A stretch of 64,000 bases of DNA, from NCBI RefSeq assembly GCF_001558695.1, contig NZ_LNTU01000023.1, forward strand, positions 124,001 through 188,000, written 5' to 3'. Each line of letters opens with the position of its first letter. Position 1 is the first letter of the stretch. The notes under the pieces were generated by a model. It did no database searches. It had not been told where the DNA came from and worked only from the letters and a program-made list of their open reading frames with translations. The position numbers and the translations under genes are program-made. Positions 26,572-34,933 of this stretch are shown here, piece by piece. Source of the DNA: Paramesorhizobium deserti (GTDB lineage Bacteria; Pseudomonadota; Alphaproteobacteria; Rhizobiales; Rhizobiaceae).

Positions 26572-26762
26572 GTCCTGATCCGTTCAGCTCCGGTTTTTCG
26601 CCCCCTTGCGGGGAATGGAAACAATTGTATCCTTGCGGCCATTGGCCCGCCAAAGGTCTTCCGGCGGCGGGATATAGGTTGCGGCGCACAAAAAGCGGCG
26701 CCTGAAGAGGGAAGCTCAGCCCGTGCTGCGGGCGGAGCCATCCAATCAGGACGAGGATTTCC

Positions 26763-27812
26763 ATGACGGCACCGGCAAGGCGGAAAACGATCGTGAAGGG
26801 ATCGGATGACAGCGTTTGCGTCATCATCGCCGCAAAGAACGCCGCCGATACCATCGGCGCGGCCATCGCGTCGGCGCTCCTTGAGGAACAGGTGACCGAG
26901 GTCATCGTCGTCGACGACGGTTCGACGGACGGGACGAATGAGGCGGCGCGGGCGGCCGATGACGGAAGCGGGCGGCTGCGTATCATCCGATTCGACGTCA
27001 ACCGGGGTCCGGCCCATGCGCGCAATCAGGCCATCGCCTCATCGTCGGCAGCACTGATCAGCATACTCGACGCGGACGATTTTTTCATTCCCGGCCGGTT
27101 TTCCCATCTTCTTGCGAACGGGGATTGGGATCTCGCCGCCGACAATATTGTCTTCGTCGACCAGCAGCGGCTAGCCGGCTTCAATGTGTCGGCCGTCGAG
27201 CGCTTTTCTCCCGAGCCGCGCTTTCTTGATCTGCCGACATTCGTCGAGCGCAACATCTCCAGGCGTGGCAGGCAGCGCGGTGAGCTGGGCTTCCTGAAGC
27301 CGGTAATGCGCCGCGCTTTCCTCGATCGCCATGGCCTGCGCTACAATGAAAAGCTGAGGCTCGGCGAGGATTACGATCTCTACACCAGGGCGCTGGCAGC
27401 CGGCGCGCGGTTCCAGATCATCAATAATTGCGGCTATGGCGCCGTGGTCAGGGCGGATTCCTTGAGCGGACGGCACCGGACGGACGATCTCAAGCAGCTT
27501 GCCGACGCGGACAAAGCGATTCTGGCCGGCGGTGCCCTTTCGGGCGAGGGGCGGGAAGCGGTGCGCCGGCACGAGCGCCACATTCGCGGCAAATATCATC
27601 ACCGCCAGTTCCTGGACACCAAGGCGCAACAGGGGATTGCCGGTGCAATGGCCTACTGCCTGCGGAATCCGCCCGCGCTTGCGCCGGTTGTAAGCGGCGT
27701 TTTCACCGACAAGCTCGACAGCTTTTGGCGGGTGCGCAGTAAAAAGGCCGATCCGGCCCAGGCTCCGGCCGATCTGCGCTATCTCTTTACCGGGCAGGCC
27801 GAAGCAGAGTAG
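26763..27812 (+). CDS. exoU: Glycosyltransferase family 2, ExoU-like glucosyltransferase
   Basis: The 349-residue GT2 enzyme has VCVIIAAKNAADTIGAAI near the start, VVDDGSTDGT, the DXD-type SILDADDFF and a later LRLGEDYDLYTRAL acidic motif. It resembles ExoO in design but is distinct, and its place beside exoX is that of exoU in S. meliloti, where ExoU adds the sixth sugar (a beta-1,6 glucose) to the lipid-linked unit. No membrane helix is seen. A GAGGA sequence about 8 bases before ATG 26763 is the ribosome site. ExoW is less likely, given sequence style and position. Confidence 0.8.
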   Translation: MTAPARRKTIVKGSDDSVCVIIAAKNAADTIGAAIASALLEEQVTEVIVVDDGSTDGTNEAARAADDGSGRLRIIRFDVNRGPAHARNQAIASSSAALISILDADDFFIPGRFSHLLANGDWDLAADNIVFVDQQRLAGFNVSAVERFSPEPRFLDLPTFVERNISRRGRQRGELGFLKPVMRRAFLDRHGLRYNEKLRLGEDYDLYTRALAAGARFQIINNCGYGAVVRADSLSGRHRTDDLKQLADADKAILAGGALSGEGREAVRRHERHIRGKYHHRQFLDTKAQQGIAGAMAYCLRNPPALAPVVSGVFTDKLDSFWRVRSKKADPAQAPADLRYLFTGQAEAE

Positions 27813-28000
27813 GCGAGGATTTTCACTCCTATAATTGTGCGCTGCACACTTCCGATGCTTAAGGCGTTGCGGCTTGACAGGGGCGGTTGCGGCAAACAAG
27901 CTTGCGGCGAAGCATTGTTCGGGCGATTTGCCGGCACATCGCGCAAATGCCTACCCAGAGGCGGCGCAGACGGTTTTTCAGCACTTCGAGAGGTCAAGCA

Positions 28001-28378
28001 ATGGCGTTGTTTCGCTTCCGCACGAGGAACCCCAACAGGGACCGCCAGACCGACGTTTCCCGTTTTGCCGGCATCAGGCAGGCGCTGGATGATGTTCGCG
28101 CGGAAATCGAGCGGGAGCGGGACGGCTTTCAGCGTCGCTATGACGAAGTCGCGATGAACGCGGCGTTTTCGCTGGAGAACATCGAAAACGAAGGCGAAAA
28201 CGAAAAAATATCGGCGAAAGTGGATGATTATGCGCAGGCGCTGAAGAATTTCACGCAGCGCATCGCCTTTCTGGAAAAGCAGATCACCTTTCTCAAGGGG
28301 GTCGACGAAACCATGGCGGAATTCGCTGACGAGAACGGCCTTGGCCGGGCGGATGCAGTGTCAGATGCTTCGGCCTGA
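28001..28378 (+). CDS. Uncharacterised 125-residue coiled-coil protein inside the exo cluster
   Basis: I do not recognise a family. The protein is small, highly charged, free of Cys and of membrane or signal segments, so cytoplasmic. Residues about 20-50 (GIRQALDDVRAEIERERDGF) and 70-105 (DDYAQALKNFTQRIAFLEKQI) have heptad-like spacing, joined by an acidic Glu/Asn-rich stretch (ENIENEGENEK). A GAGAGG ribosome site 8 bases upstream supports ATG 28001. It sits between exoU and exoH, where Sinorhizobium has exoV, exoW, exoT and exoI, on the same strand as its neighbours. Separate spacers on both sides (188 and 293 bases) suggest its own promoter; TTGACA at 27874-27879 is a possible -35. Confidence 0.65.
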   Translation: MALFRFRTRNPNRDRQTDVSRFAGIRQALDDVRAEIERERDGFQRRYDEVAMNAAFSLENIENEGENEKISAKVDDYAQALKNFTQRIAFLEKQITFLKGVDETMAEFADENGLGRADAVSDASA

Positions 28379-28542
28379 CCTGTGTCGGCATCGACGAAAT
28401 CACGTTGGGCGAGCTCTCGTCGAATATGGCGTGAATTGGGCCCCGATCCCGTGTGAGCGGTTCCCTCGCTGATCGAGGATTGGCTGCGAAGGGTTGATTT
28501 CTAAGGGAAAAACGCGGTCCCAATATCGCAACTTTTTGCTGG

Positions 28543-28586
28543 TTGACACTGGCTGCCAACAGCTATGAAATTGATGCAGTGCAACA
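28543..28586 (+). promoter_or_regulatory. Candidate exoH promoter with overlapping TGCAGTGCA motif
   Basis: TTGACA (28543-28548) is a full -35 consensus; TATGAA (28564-28569) or TGAAAT (28566-28571) could be the -10. The repeated exo motif TGCAGTGCAACA (28575-28586) then falls at the expected transcription start, a typical repressor position. exoH starts at 28672. The rest of 28379-28671 shows no gene. Confidence 0.5.
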
Positions 28587-28671
28587 ACAACGTACTGGAC
28601 ATCAATCTTAATCCTGAATTCGTCTGACGCGCTGTTTTGGGGGGCTCAGCCAAAACAGAGGTGTGGTCGCC

Positions 28672-29724
28672 ATGACGATGGATGCAAATGTATCCGCCCG
28701 GATCAATCTGCTCCGGATACTGCTGATATGCGGCATCGTACTGGTGCACGTGCCTTACGGACCGGAAACGGCGCCGTTCAATGGCGATAACGGAGTTGTC
28801 GACTGGTTGCGCGTGTTTCTTGCCGAAGTTGTTTTCAGGGTAGGGGTCCCCTGTCTCAGCGCAATTTCCGGCTATCTCCTGCTGCGTAATGGGCTCGAGT
28901 CGTTCAATTACGCAAAGGTTCTGGGACGCAAGGCGCAAAGCATCCTGCTGCCTTTGCTGATCTGGAACGGCGCCTTTTTCCTTTTCGTTCTGGTGGTGCA
29001 GAGCCGCGGTATCAGCGAGGGCTATCTGCCTGATATGACAGATCAGCCTTTCTCCGAGATGCTCAATCTGATTTTCGCGCTGAATGGTGAGCCGATCAAC
29101 CTGCCGCTTTATTTTCTGCGTGATCTCTTCGCCTGCATTCTTCTCTCGCCGTTGCTGGCCTTGCTGGTGAAGCGTTATCCGCTCACCACGCTGGCATTTC
29201 TGCTGATGCTGATCGTCGTGCCTGTTCCCGTTCACCTCGTGCTGCGCAAATCGATCCTGCTCAGTTTCACGCTCGGCATGTCGTTCGCCATACATAGGGT
29301 CGATGTGAAGAAGATGGACCCTTATGCGGTCCCGGTGGCTGCGGCGTTTCTCGCTGCCAGCGCCGGGCTCACCGTCGCGCTTTTCCAGTATGGGCCCGAA
29401 TATCCCGATTGGCTGAATTTCATCCGCAGTCTTTTTATTCTGGCGGGTATTCCAGGCTTCTGGGCTTTGTCGGCGCTGCTGATCTGGTCAGAACCGGGCC
29501 GACGGCTATCGAGAACGAAGGGGCTGAGCTTCTGGATATTCTGTGCTCATTATCCGGTCCTGTTGCTGCTCTGGATGATCTGGAACCGGGTGAATATCGA
29601 TGAGTATGTGGTTTTTTATGCCGGCGCTCTGGCGATAGCGGGGCTGCTCTTGCTCCTGTCGAATGAAATCGCGCGCCGCTCGTTTCCCGGTACCTATGCC
29701 TGGCTCGTCGGGAGTCGAGGTTGA
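28672..29724 (+). CDS. exoH: Acyltransferase 3 family membrane protein, ExoH-like succinyltransferase
   Basis: The 350-residue protein has about ten helices and the acyltransferase 3 pattern: INLLRILLICGIVLVHVPYG, with the catalytic His near residue 25, then WLRVFLAEVVFRVGVPCLSAISGYLL, and SFWIFCAHYPVLLLLWMIWN near the C-terminus. This fits ExoH, which adds succinyl groups to succinoglycan. It precedes exoK as in S. meliloti. ATG 28672 is chosen because AGAGG lies 10 bases upstream; the in-frame GTG at 28663 is too close to that site. Its usual acceptor, the seventh sugar, would need ExoW, which is not found in this window. Confidence 0.85.
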   Translation: MTMDANVSARINLLRILLICGIVLVHVPYGPETAPFNGDNGVVDWLRVFLAEVVFRVGVPCLSAISGYLLLRNGLESFNYAKVLGRKAQSILLPLLIWNGAFFLFVLVVQSRGISEGYLPDMTDQPFSEMLNLIFALNGEPINLPLYFLRDLFACILLSPLLALLVKRYPLTTLAFLLMLIVVPVPVHLVLRKSILLSFTLGMSFAIHRVDVKKMDPYAVPVAAAFLAASAGLTVALFQYGPEYPDWLNFIRSLFILAGIPGFWALSALLIWSEPGRRLSRTKGLSFWIFCAHYPVLLLLWMIWNRVNIDEYVVFYAGALAIAGLLLLLSNEIARRSFPGTYAWLVGSRG

Positions 29725-29750
29725 TGCATGTTGTCGAAAAGGAACCGCCC

Positions 29751-30551
29751 ATGACGATCTCAAGACCGATTTCGAGGCCGCTCCGTCTGCTTCTGACCGT
29801 TCTGGCCGCTGCTTCGGGCATGGCGTTTGTCCCGTCCTCGCAAGCGCAGGAGACGGGAAAATCCTTCGTCGAAGATTTCTCCAGCCTGGACAAGAGCCGC
29901 TGGTATGTCTCCGACGGCTGGGCCAATGGCGATCATCAGAACTGCACATGGGCAAAGGACCAGGTGAAGGTCACCGACGGCACGCTCAGCCTCGGTTATG
30001 AACGCAGGCAGACCAAGGATCGCGAGCATGTGTGCGGTGAGATCCAGACCAATGCGCGCTTCAGCTATGGCACCTACGAGGCCCGCATCAAGGCGGCGGT
30101 CGGCTCCGGGTTCAATACCGGTTTCTTCACCTATATCGGCCCGGCGCAGAAGCAGCCCTGGGACGAGATCGATTTCGAGTTCCTCGGCAAGGAACCTTCG
30201 AAGGTCCAGCTCAATACCTATGTCAACGGCAAGGGCGGCAATGAGAAGCTGGTTCCCGTGCCGGGCGGCGCCGACGCGGGGTTCAATGACTATGCCTTTG
30301 TCTGGGAGAAGGACCGGCTGCGCTATTACGTGAACGGCGAACTGGTCCATACGGTTACCGATCCGGCGGCGCTGCCCACCCATGCACAGAAGATCTATCT
30401 CAGCCTCTGGGCCAGCGACAACATGAAATCATGGCTCGGAACCTTTAGCAGCCCTGAAGCGCCTGTCTCCGCGCAGTTCACCCGCGTCGCCTTCACGGCG
30501 CTGGGGGAACCCTGCCAGTTTCCCGAATCCGTCGCCTGTTCGCTCGATTAA
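29751..30551 (+). CDS. exoK: Secreted endo-beta-1,3-1,4-glycanase ExoK (GH16)
   Basis: The 266-residue glycoside hydrolase family 16 enzyme has a signal peptide ending near SSQA-Q (residue 32), then the GH16 beta-sandwich with the catalytic motif EIDFE (Glu139, Asp141, Glu143). Cys65, Cys95 and two Cys near the C-terminus could form disulfides. ExoK clips nascent succinoglycan to release low-molecular-weight forms. AAGGA eight bases before ATG 29751 is the ribosome site; the upstream in-frame start lacks one. It follows exoH by 26 bases, likely in the same transcript. Confidence 0.92.
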   Translation: MTISRPISRPLRLLLTVLAAASGMAFVPSSQAQETGKSFVEDFSSLDKSRWYVSDGWANGDHQNCTWAKDQVKVTDGTLSLGYERRQTKDREHVCGEIQTNARFSYGTYEARIKAAVGSGFNTGFFTYIGPAQKQPWDEIDFEFLGKEPSKVQLNTYVNGKGGNEKLVPVPGGADAGFNDYAFVWEKDRLRYYVNGELVHTVTDPAALPTHAQKIYLSLWASDNMKSWLGTFSSPEAPVSAQFTRVAFTALGEPCQFPESVACSLD

Positions 30552-30554
30552 TCC

Positions 30555-30657
30555 TGCAGTGCAGCATAGATATTTTACAGATGATGCGGATTACATGATA
30601 AAATTCCACAAAAGCCGGCCGATATTTGTGAAGATGCAGCAATGTTGCAGTGCAGCA
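30555..30657. promoter_or_regulatory. Two identical TGCAGTGCAGCA elements between exoK and exoL
   Basis: The 12-mer occurs at 30555-30566, directly after the exoK stop, and again at 30646-30657, 47 bases before the exoL start. A further TGCAGCA stands at 30635-30641. The stretch between is AT-rich (30567-30620), unlike its surroundings, which suggests a promoter for exoL and the following genes. The core recurs ahead of exoH and in the exoY-exoX spacer. Confidence 0.55.
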
Positions 30658-30703
30658 CAAGCTGTATTATCCTGTTGCTCCAGATCAACTGCGGAATGAT
30701 CTC

Positions 30704-31924
30704 ATGCTGCAAGTCCTGTACCTGGTGCATGATCTTTCCGACCCTGCCGTTCGTCGCCGTGTGGTCATGCTGCAAGCGGGTGGTGCGGTCGTGACGCTCG
30801 CCGGTTTTCGCCGCAGCAGTGAAGCGGTAACGGAAGTGGCCGGCGTTGCGCCGATCGATCTCGGCAAGACCAGCGATGGCCGGTTCGCCCAGCGCCTGGC
30901 GGCGGTGGCGCAGGCGGCGCTGACGCTCAGAACCGCGCTGAGCAATGTGGCGAGGCCCGACGTCATCATCGGGCGCAATCTGGAGATGCTGGCGCTCGCC
31001 AACCGGGCGCGGACGGTCTTTTCCGGCAGGGTCCCCGCCAGCGACCGTGGGGAGCTTAAGGGCGGGGCAGACGATGTGCCGATCATCTATGAATGCCTCG
31101 ACGTTCACCGCCTGCTTCTCAGGCAGGATTTGGCGGGAAAGGCGATCCGCTCGGCGGAGCGCGCGCTCGGCCGCCATGCGGCGCTGCTCATCACTTCGTC
31201 CCCGGCCTTCGTGAGGCAATATTTCGAGCCATTCGGCCAGATGGGAATGCCGGTGGAACTTGTTGAAAACAAGGTGTTGGAGCTCGGGCCAGACAAGGTC
31301 GGCAAGATTGAACCGGCGCCGATACCTGCCGCCGGCGAGCCCTGGAAGATCGGCTGGTTCGGCGCCTTGCGCTGCCGCCGGTCGCTGGAGCTTCTTTCGG
31401 AGTTCTCGCGCCGGATGGAGGGCAGGGTGGAGGTCATCCTGCGCGGCCGGCCTGCCTATACGGAGTTCGAGGATTTCGACGGTTTTGTCGCCGCCGAGCC
31501 GTTCATGCAGTTCCAAGGGCCTTATCGCAACCCGGAAGACCTGCCGCGCATCTATGGAGATGTGCATTTCTCCTGGGCCATCGACTTTTTCGAGGAAGGA
31601 CAAAATTCCAGCTGGCTCCTGCCCAACAGGCTTTACGAGGGCTGCCGCTATCATTGCGTGCCGATCGCCATGCAGGGCACCGAGACCGCGCATTTCCTGA
31701 AGGCGCTGGATATCGGCTTCTCGCTTACCCGGCCCGATGCGGGCGAGCTCGTCGCGCTGTTCGATCAACTCGATGCGGAGCGATATGAAGGCGCGCGCGC
31801 CAAGGTTGCCGCACGGGACCGCAGCGTGTGGGTGTGCAACGAAGATGATTGTCGCGCGTTGGTAGGCCGGCTGCGCGCGCTCGTTCCGACGCGCCAGGGC
31901 GCCGACGCGCGAGTTGCGGCTTGA
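30704..31924 (+). CDS. exoL: Glycosyltransferase ExoL
   Basis: This 406-residue protein starts MLQVLYLVHDLSDPAV and has the overall build of a GT-B-like glycosyltransferase without membrane helices. Conserved blocks include IIGRNLEMLALANRAR, PIIYECLDVHRLLL, WKIGWFGALRCRRSLELL and FEEGQNSSWLLPNRLYEG. It matches ExoL of Sinorhizobium in length, sequence style and gene order (exoK-L-A-M-O-N-P). ExoL adds the third sugar, a beta-1,4 glucose. ATG 30704 is preferred over an upstream GTG, because homologues begin with this beta-strand. Confidence 0.85.
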   Translation: MLQVLYLVHDLSDPAVRRRVVMLQAGGAVVTLAGFRRSSEAVTEVAGVAPIDLGKTSDGRFAQRLAAVAQAALTLRTALSNVARPDVIIGRNLEMLALANRARTVFSGRVPASDRGELKGGADDVPIIYECLDVHRLLLRQDLAGKAIRSAERALGRHAALLITSSPAFVRQYFEPFGQMGMPVELVENKVLELGPDKVGKIEPAPIPAAGEPWKIGWFGALRCRRSLELLSEFSRRMEGRVEVILRGRPAYTEFEDFDGFVAAEPFMQFQGPYRNPEDLPRIYGDVHFSWAIDFFEEGQNSSWLLPNRLYEGCRYHCVPIAMQGTETAHFLKALDIGFSLTRPDAGELVALFDQLDAERYEGARAKVAARDRSVWVCNEDDCRALVGRLRALVPTRQGADARVAA

Positions 31925-31944
31925 TCGGCCGAAGGGGAACCGAG

Positions 31945-32961
31945 ATGGAAACAGAAGAGGGAACAGCCTTGCCCAGCGCAACCAGCCGATGCCTGATTAT
32001 CATCCCCTGTCTCAACGAGGCCGGGCATATCGGCGCGCTGCTCGAAAAGTTCAGCCTCGATGCCGAACGGCACGACATGAAGATCATCGTTGCCGATGGC
32101 GGCAGCACCGATGGGACGCCGCGGATCGTCGAAGAGATAATGCGGCGAAACCCCCGTGTCGTTCTCATGCACAATGAAAAGCGCATCCAGAGCGCGGCCA
32201 TCAATCTAGCGGTCGCCACCCATGGCGATGGTTATGACTATTTCATCCGCATCGACGCGCACGGGAAATATCCCGACGGCTATTGTGAAGCGCTTCTCCT
32301 GGAAGCGGAAGAAAAAGGAGCCGATTCCGTCGTGGTCGCGATGGCGACGGAGGGTTTCAGCACTTTCCAGAAGGCTACCGCTTCCGCCCAGAATTCCAAG
32401 CTCGGCAATGGCGGTGCCAAGCATCGTGATGGCGCGAAGGGACATTGGACCGACCATGGCCACCACGCGCTGATGCGTATCGAGGCCTTCCGGCAGGTCG
32501 GCGGTTATGACGAGGCTTTCACGCACAATGAGGATGCCGAGCTCGATTACCGGCTGGTGAGAGCAGGCTTCCGCATCTGGATGACGGACAAGACGGTGAT
32601 GGTCTATTATCCCCGGTCATCGGCTTCCTCTCTCTTCCGGCAATATCTCGGTTATGGGAGGGGCAGGGCGAAGAACCTCCTGAAACACCGTATCGTTCCA
32701 AAAGTCCGTCAAGCACTGCCGTTGATGGTGCTGCCGGTGGTGGCGGGAACCTTTCTTGGCGTTCTCCACTGGTCGGCGGTCGTGCCGGCCGTGCTGTGGG
32801 TGACGATCTGCCTCGGCTACGGCATCTGGATGGCGGTCGGCGAACGCAACCCCTACGGCCCGCTTGCCGCGGTGTCGGCGATGATCATGCATTTTGCCTG
32901 GTCGACAGGCTTCTGGCTGCAGCTCCTCGGTTTCCGCAAGCGCACGGGTTCGTCCTCATGA
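31945..32961 (+). CDS. exoA: Glycosyltransferase ExoA (GT2)
   Basis: The 338-residue GT2 enzyme has CLIIIPCLNEAGHIGALL, VADGGSTDGTPRIV, a DAHG metal-binding motif (RIDAHGKYPDGYC), HNEDAELDYRL and a C-terminal membrane region with three or four helices (about 255-330). ExoA adds the first glucose (beta-1,3) to the galactose primed by ExoY and is the membrane-bound member of the set. An AAGGGG ribosome site precedes ATG 31945. It overlaps exoM by 4 bases. Confidence 0.9.
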   Translation: METEEGTALPSATSRCLIIIPCLNEAGHIGALLEKFSLDAERHDMKIIVADGGSTDGTPRIVEEIMRRNPRVVLMHNEKRIQSAAINLAVATHGDGYDYFIRIDAHGKYPDGYCEALLLEAEEKGADSVVVAMATEGFSTFQKATASAQNSKLGNGGAKHRDGAKGHWTDHGHHALMRIEAFRQVGGYDEAFTHNEDAELDYRLVRAGFRIWMTDKTVMVYYPRSSASSLFRQYLGYGRGRAKNLLKHRIVPKVRQALPLMVLPVVAGTFLGVLHWSAVVPAVLWVTICLGYGIWMAVGERNPYGPLAAVSAMIMHFAWSTGFWLQLLGFRKRTGSSS

Positions 32962-33929
32962 ACAAAATGACCGAGAGCCGTTCAGCAGCATTGCGGATCG
33001 ACATCGGCGTCTGCACCTATCGTCGCAAGGAGCTGGAGGCGACGCTGCGCTCGCTCGGCCGGATGGCGGTGCCGGACAATTGCCGCGTCCGCATCATCGT
33101 CGCCGACAATGATGTCGAGCCGAGCGCGGAGGAGCGAATTGCCGAAATCGCGCCCACACTGCCGTTCGAATTGCGCTATGTCCATTGCCCGGCTTCCAAT
33201 ATCTCGATAGCTCGCAACGCTTGCCTCGATGCGAGCAACGGCGATTTCATCGCCTTCATCGATGATGACGAAACGGCGTCGGAGAACTGGCTGGCCCATC
33301 TCCTGGCGACGGTGGGGGATACGGATGCCGATGCGGTGCTGGGACCGGTGCAGGCCTCTTACGGCGCGGATGCGCCGCGCTGGATGAGCAGGGGCGATTT
33401 CCATTCCACCTATCCCGTCTGGGTGAGGGGCGAAATCCGCACCGGCTATACCTGCAATGTCCTCCTACGGCGGGCGTCGCCTTTTGTTAGCGGCCGACGT
33501 TTCAGCCTGGCGCTCGGCCGCAGCGGCGGCGAAGACACGCAATATTTCGCCGAGCTCCATGAGGAGGGCGGCAGGATCGCCTACGCGCCGGAGGCATGGG
33601 TGCACGAACCGGTTCCCGCCGGACGGGCGCAGTTCTCGTGGCTCGCCAAACGGCGCTTCCGTGTCGGGCAGACGCACGGACGGCTCACTGGCCGCAAGGC
33701 GGCGGGCGTAGCGCTCGTCAAGCAGGTCGCCCTTGCAACGGCAAAGGCCGGCTACAGTTTCAGCGCCGCGCTCGCGACCGCCTTTTCAGCCACACACCGT
33801 AACCGCTCGATCCTGCGCGGTATCATGCATGCCGGCGTCCTCAGCGGCCTGATGGGCATTCGGGAGATCGAGCAATATGGCGAGACGGTCATGGCTCAGG
33901 CCAGCGGAGGCAAATCCCGTGCAACCTGA
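32958..33929 (+). CDS. exoM: Glycosyltransferase ExoM (GT2)
   Basis: The 323-residue GT2 enzyme opens with IDIGVCTYRRKELEATLRSL, then IIVADNDVEPSAEER, an acidic FIDDDE motif and SGGEDTQYFAELHEEG. ExoM adds the fourth sugar, a beta-1,4 glucose. Its ATG overlaps the exoA stop (ATGA), and its end overlaps exoO by 11 bases, so exoA-M-O are translationally coupled. The C-terminal third is weakly hydrophobic (VALVKQVALATAKAGYSFSA), suggesting membrane association. Confidence 0.9.
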   Translation: MNKMTESRSAALRIDIGVCTYRRKELEATLRSLGRMAVPDNCRVRIIVADNDVEPSAEERIAEIAPTLPFELRYVHCPASNISIARNACLDASNGDFIAFIDDDETASENWLAHLLATVGDTDADAVLGPVQASYGADAPRWMSRGDFHSTYPVWVRGEIRTGYTCNVLLRRASPFVSGRRFSLALGRSGGEDTQYFAELHEEGGRIAYAPEAWVHEPVPAGRAQFSWLAKRRFRVGQTHGRLTGRKAAGVALVKQVALATAKAGYSFSAALATAFSATHRNRSILRGIMHAGVLSGLMGIREIEQYGETVMAQASGGKSRAT

Positions 33930-34869
33930 CGTCAGCTTCGTCATCGCCGCCTATAATGCGGAAGACACGATCGGCCGCGCCATCGAAAGCGCGCTGGCGC
34001 AGCGGGGTGTCAGCGTTGAGGTGATTGTCGCGGACGACCGGTCGACCGATCGCACGGCGGCCGTTGCGGCATCCTATCCGGCGGATCAGGTTCATGTGGT
34101 GACGCTGGCGAAGAACAGCGGTCCGGGCGGCGCGCGCAATGCGGCGCTCGGCCTTGCCAAAGGCCGCTGGATCGCTGTGCTCGACGCCGATGACGCGGTG
34201 CTGGCCGATCGCATGGCGCGGATGATCGCGCGGGCCGAGAAAGCCGGGGCGCAGGCCACGGTGGACAATATCGAGGTGGTCCGCGAAGGCGAGGCGCGCG
34301 GGGAGCCGATGTTCCCACCCGAGCGGCTTGAAAGGATCGAAGAGATCACGCTTGCCGACTTCATCGGATCGAACCTCATTTTCAAGTCGACTTTCAATTT
34401 CGGCTATATGAAGCCGATATTCGCGCGCGATTTCATTGAGGCGCACGGACTTCGCTATGACGAGGACTTACGCATCGGCGAGGATTATATCTTTCTGGCG
34501 TCGATCCTGGCGAAGGGCGGCAAGCTCATTGTCGAGCCGAGTGTCGGATACGCCTATCACATCCGGTCCGGCTCGATCTCGCGCGTTCTCGAACTGCACC
34601 ACATCGACTCCATGCTGGAGGCCGACAGGACGTTTCTCAAGCAATTCGAACTCGATGATGAAGCGAAGGCCGCCCAGGCACGGCGGACGCGGAGTCTCGA
34701 AGAGGCGCGATCCTTCGTTGCGCTGGTGGGGCATATCAAACAGCGCTCGTTCAAGGAAATCGTCAAGGTGGCGCTGCAGGATCCGCTGGCGCTACGGCAT
34801 CTCTCCATGCCGATCGCGGTGCGGCTGAAGCGGCTCATGCCTTCGGCGGCGTCGCAGCGGCCGGGGTGA
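33919..34869 (+). CDS. exoO: Glycosyltransferase ExoO (GT2), GTG start
   Basis: The 316-residue GT2 enzyme has [45 protein letters not shown] and the late [14 protein letters not shown] acidic motif. ExoO adds the fifth sugar through a beta-1,6 link, which starts the side chain. GTG 33919 is preferred since GGAGG stands exactly 8 bases upstream and the protein then begins at the first beta-strand; in-frame ATGs within exoM (33877, 33892) lack a ribosome site. It is related to the exoU product, probably by old duplication. Confidence 0.9.
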   Translation: MQPDVSFVIAAYNAEDTIGRAIESALAQRGVSVEVIVADDRSTDRTAAVAASYPADQVHVVTLAKNSGPGGARNAALGLAKGRWIAVLDADDAVLADRMARMIARAEKAGAQATVDNIEVVREGEARGEPMFPPERLERIEEITLADFIGSNLIFKSTFNFGYMKPIFARDFIEAHGLRYDEDLRIGEDYIFLASILAKGGKLIVEPSVGYAYHIRSGSISRVLELHHIDSMLEADRTFLKQFELDDEAKAAQARRTRSLEEARSFVALVGHIKQRSFKEIVKVALQDPLALRHLSMPIAVRLKRLMPSAASQRPG

Positions 34870-34933
34870 GTTCAATGAAGGTGGTGGGGCAGCAAAACAA
34901 TTTCTTCCGCTCTCGAACGAAAAGGACATTTCG

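Noticed and set aside
27874-27902. TTGACA as a promoter for the small coiled-coil gene
   Set aside because: No acceptable -10 follows at 16-18 bases, so it is mentioned only as a possible -35 and not listed as a feature.
28001-28378. The small gene as a remnant of exoT, exoV or exoW
   Set aside because: It has no membrane helix, no glycosyltransferase motif and no pyruvyltransferase-like sequence; the frame is intact with its own ribosome site.
30575-31981. A 468-codon minus-strand frame opposite exoL
   Set aside because: exoL is supported by order and sequence; the antisense product is an Arg/His-rich shadow.
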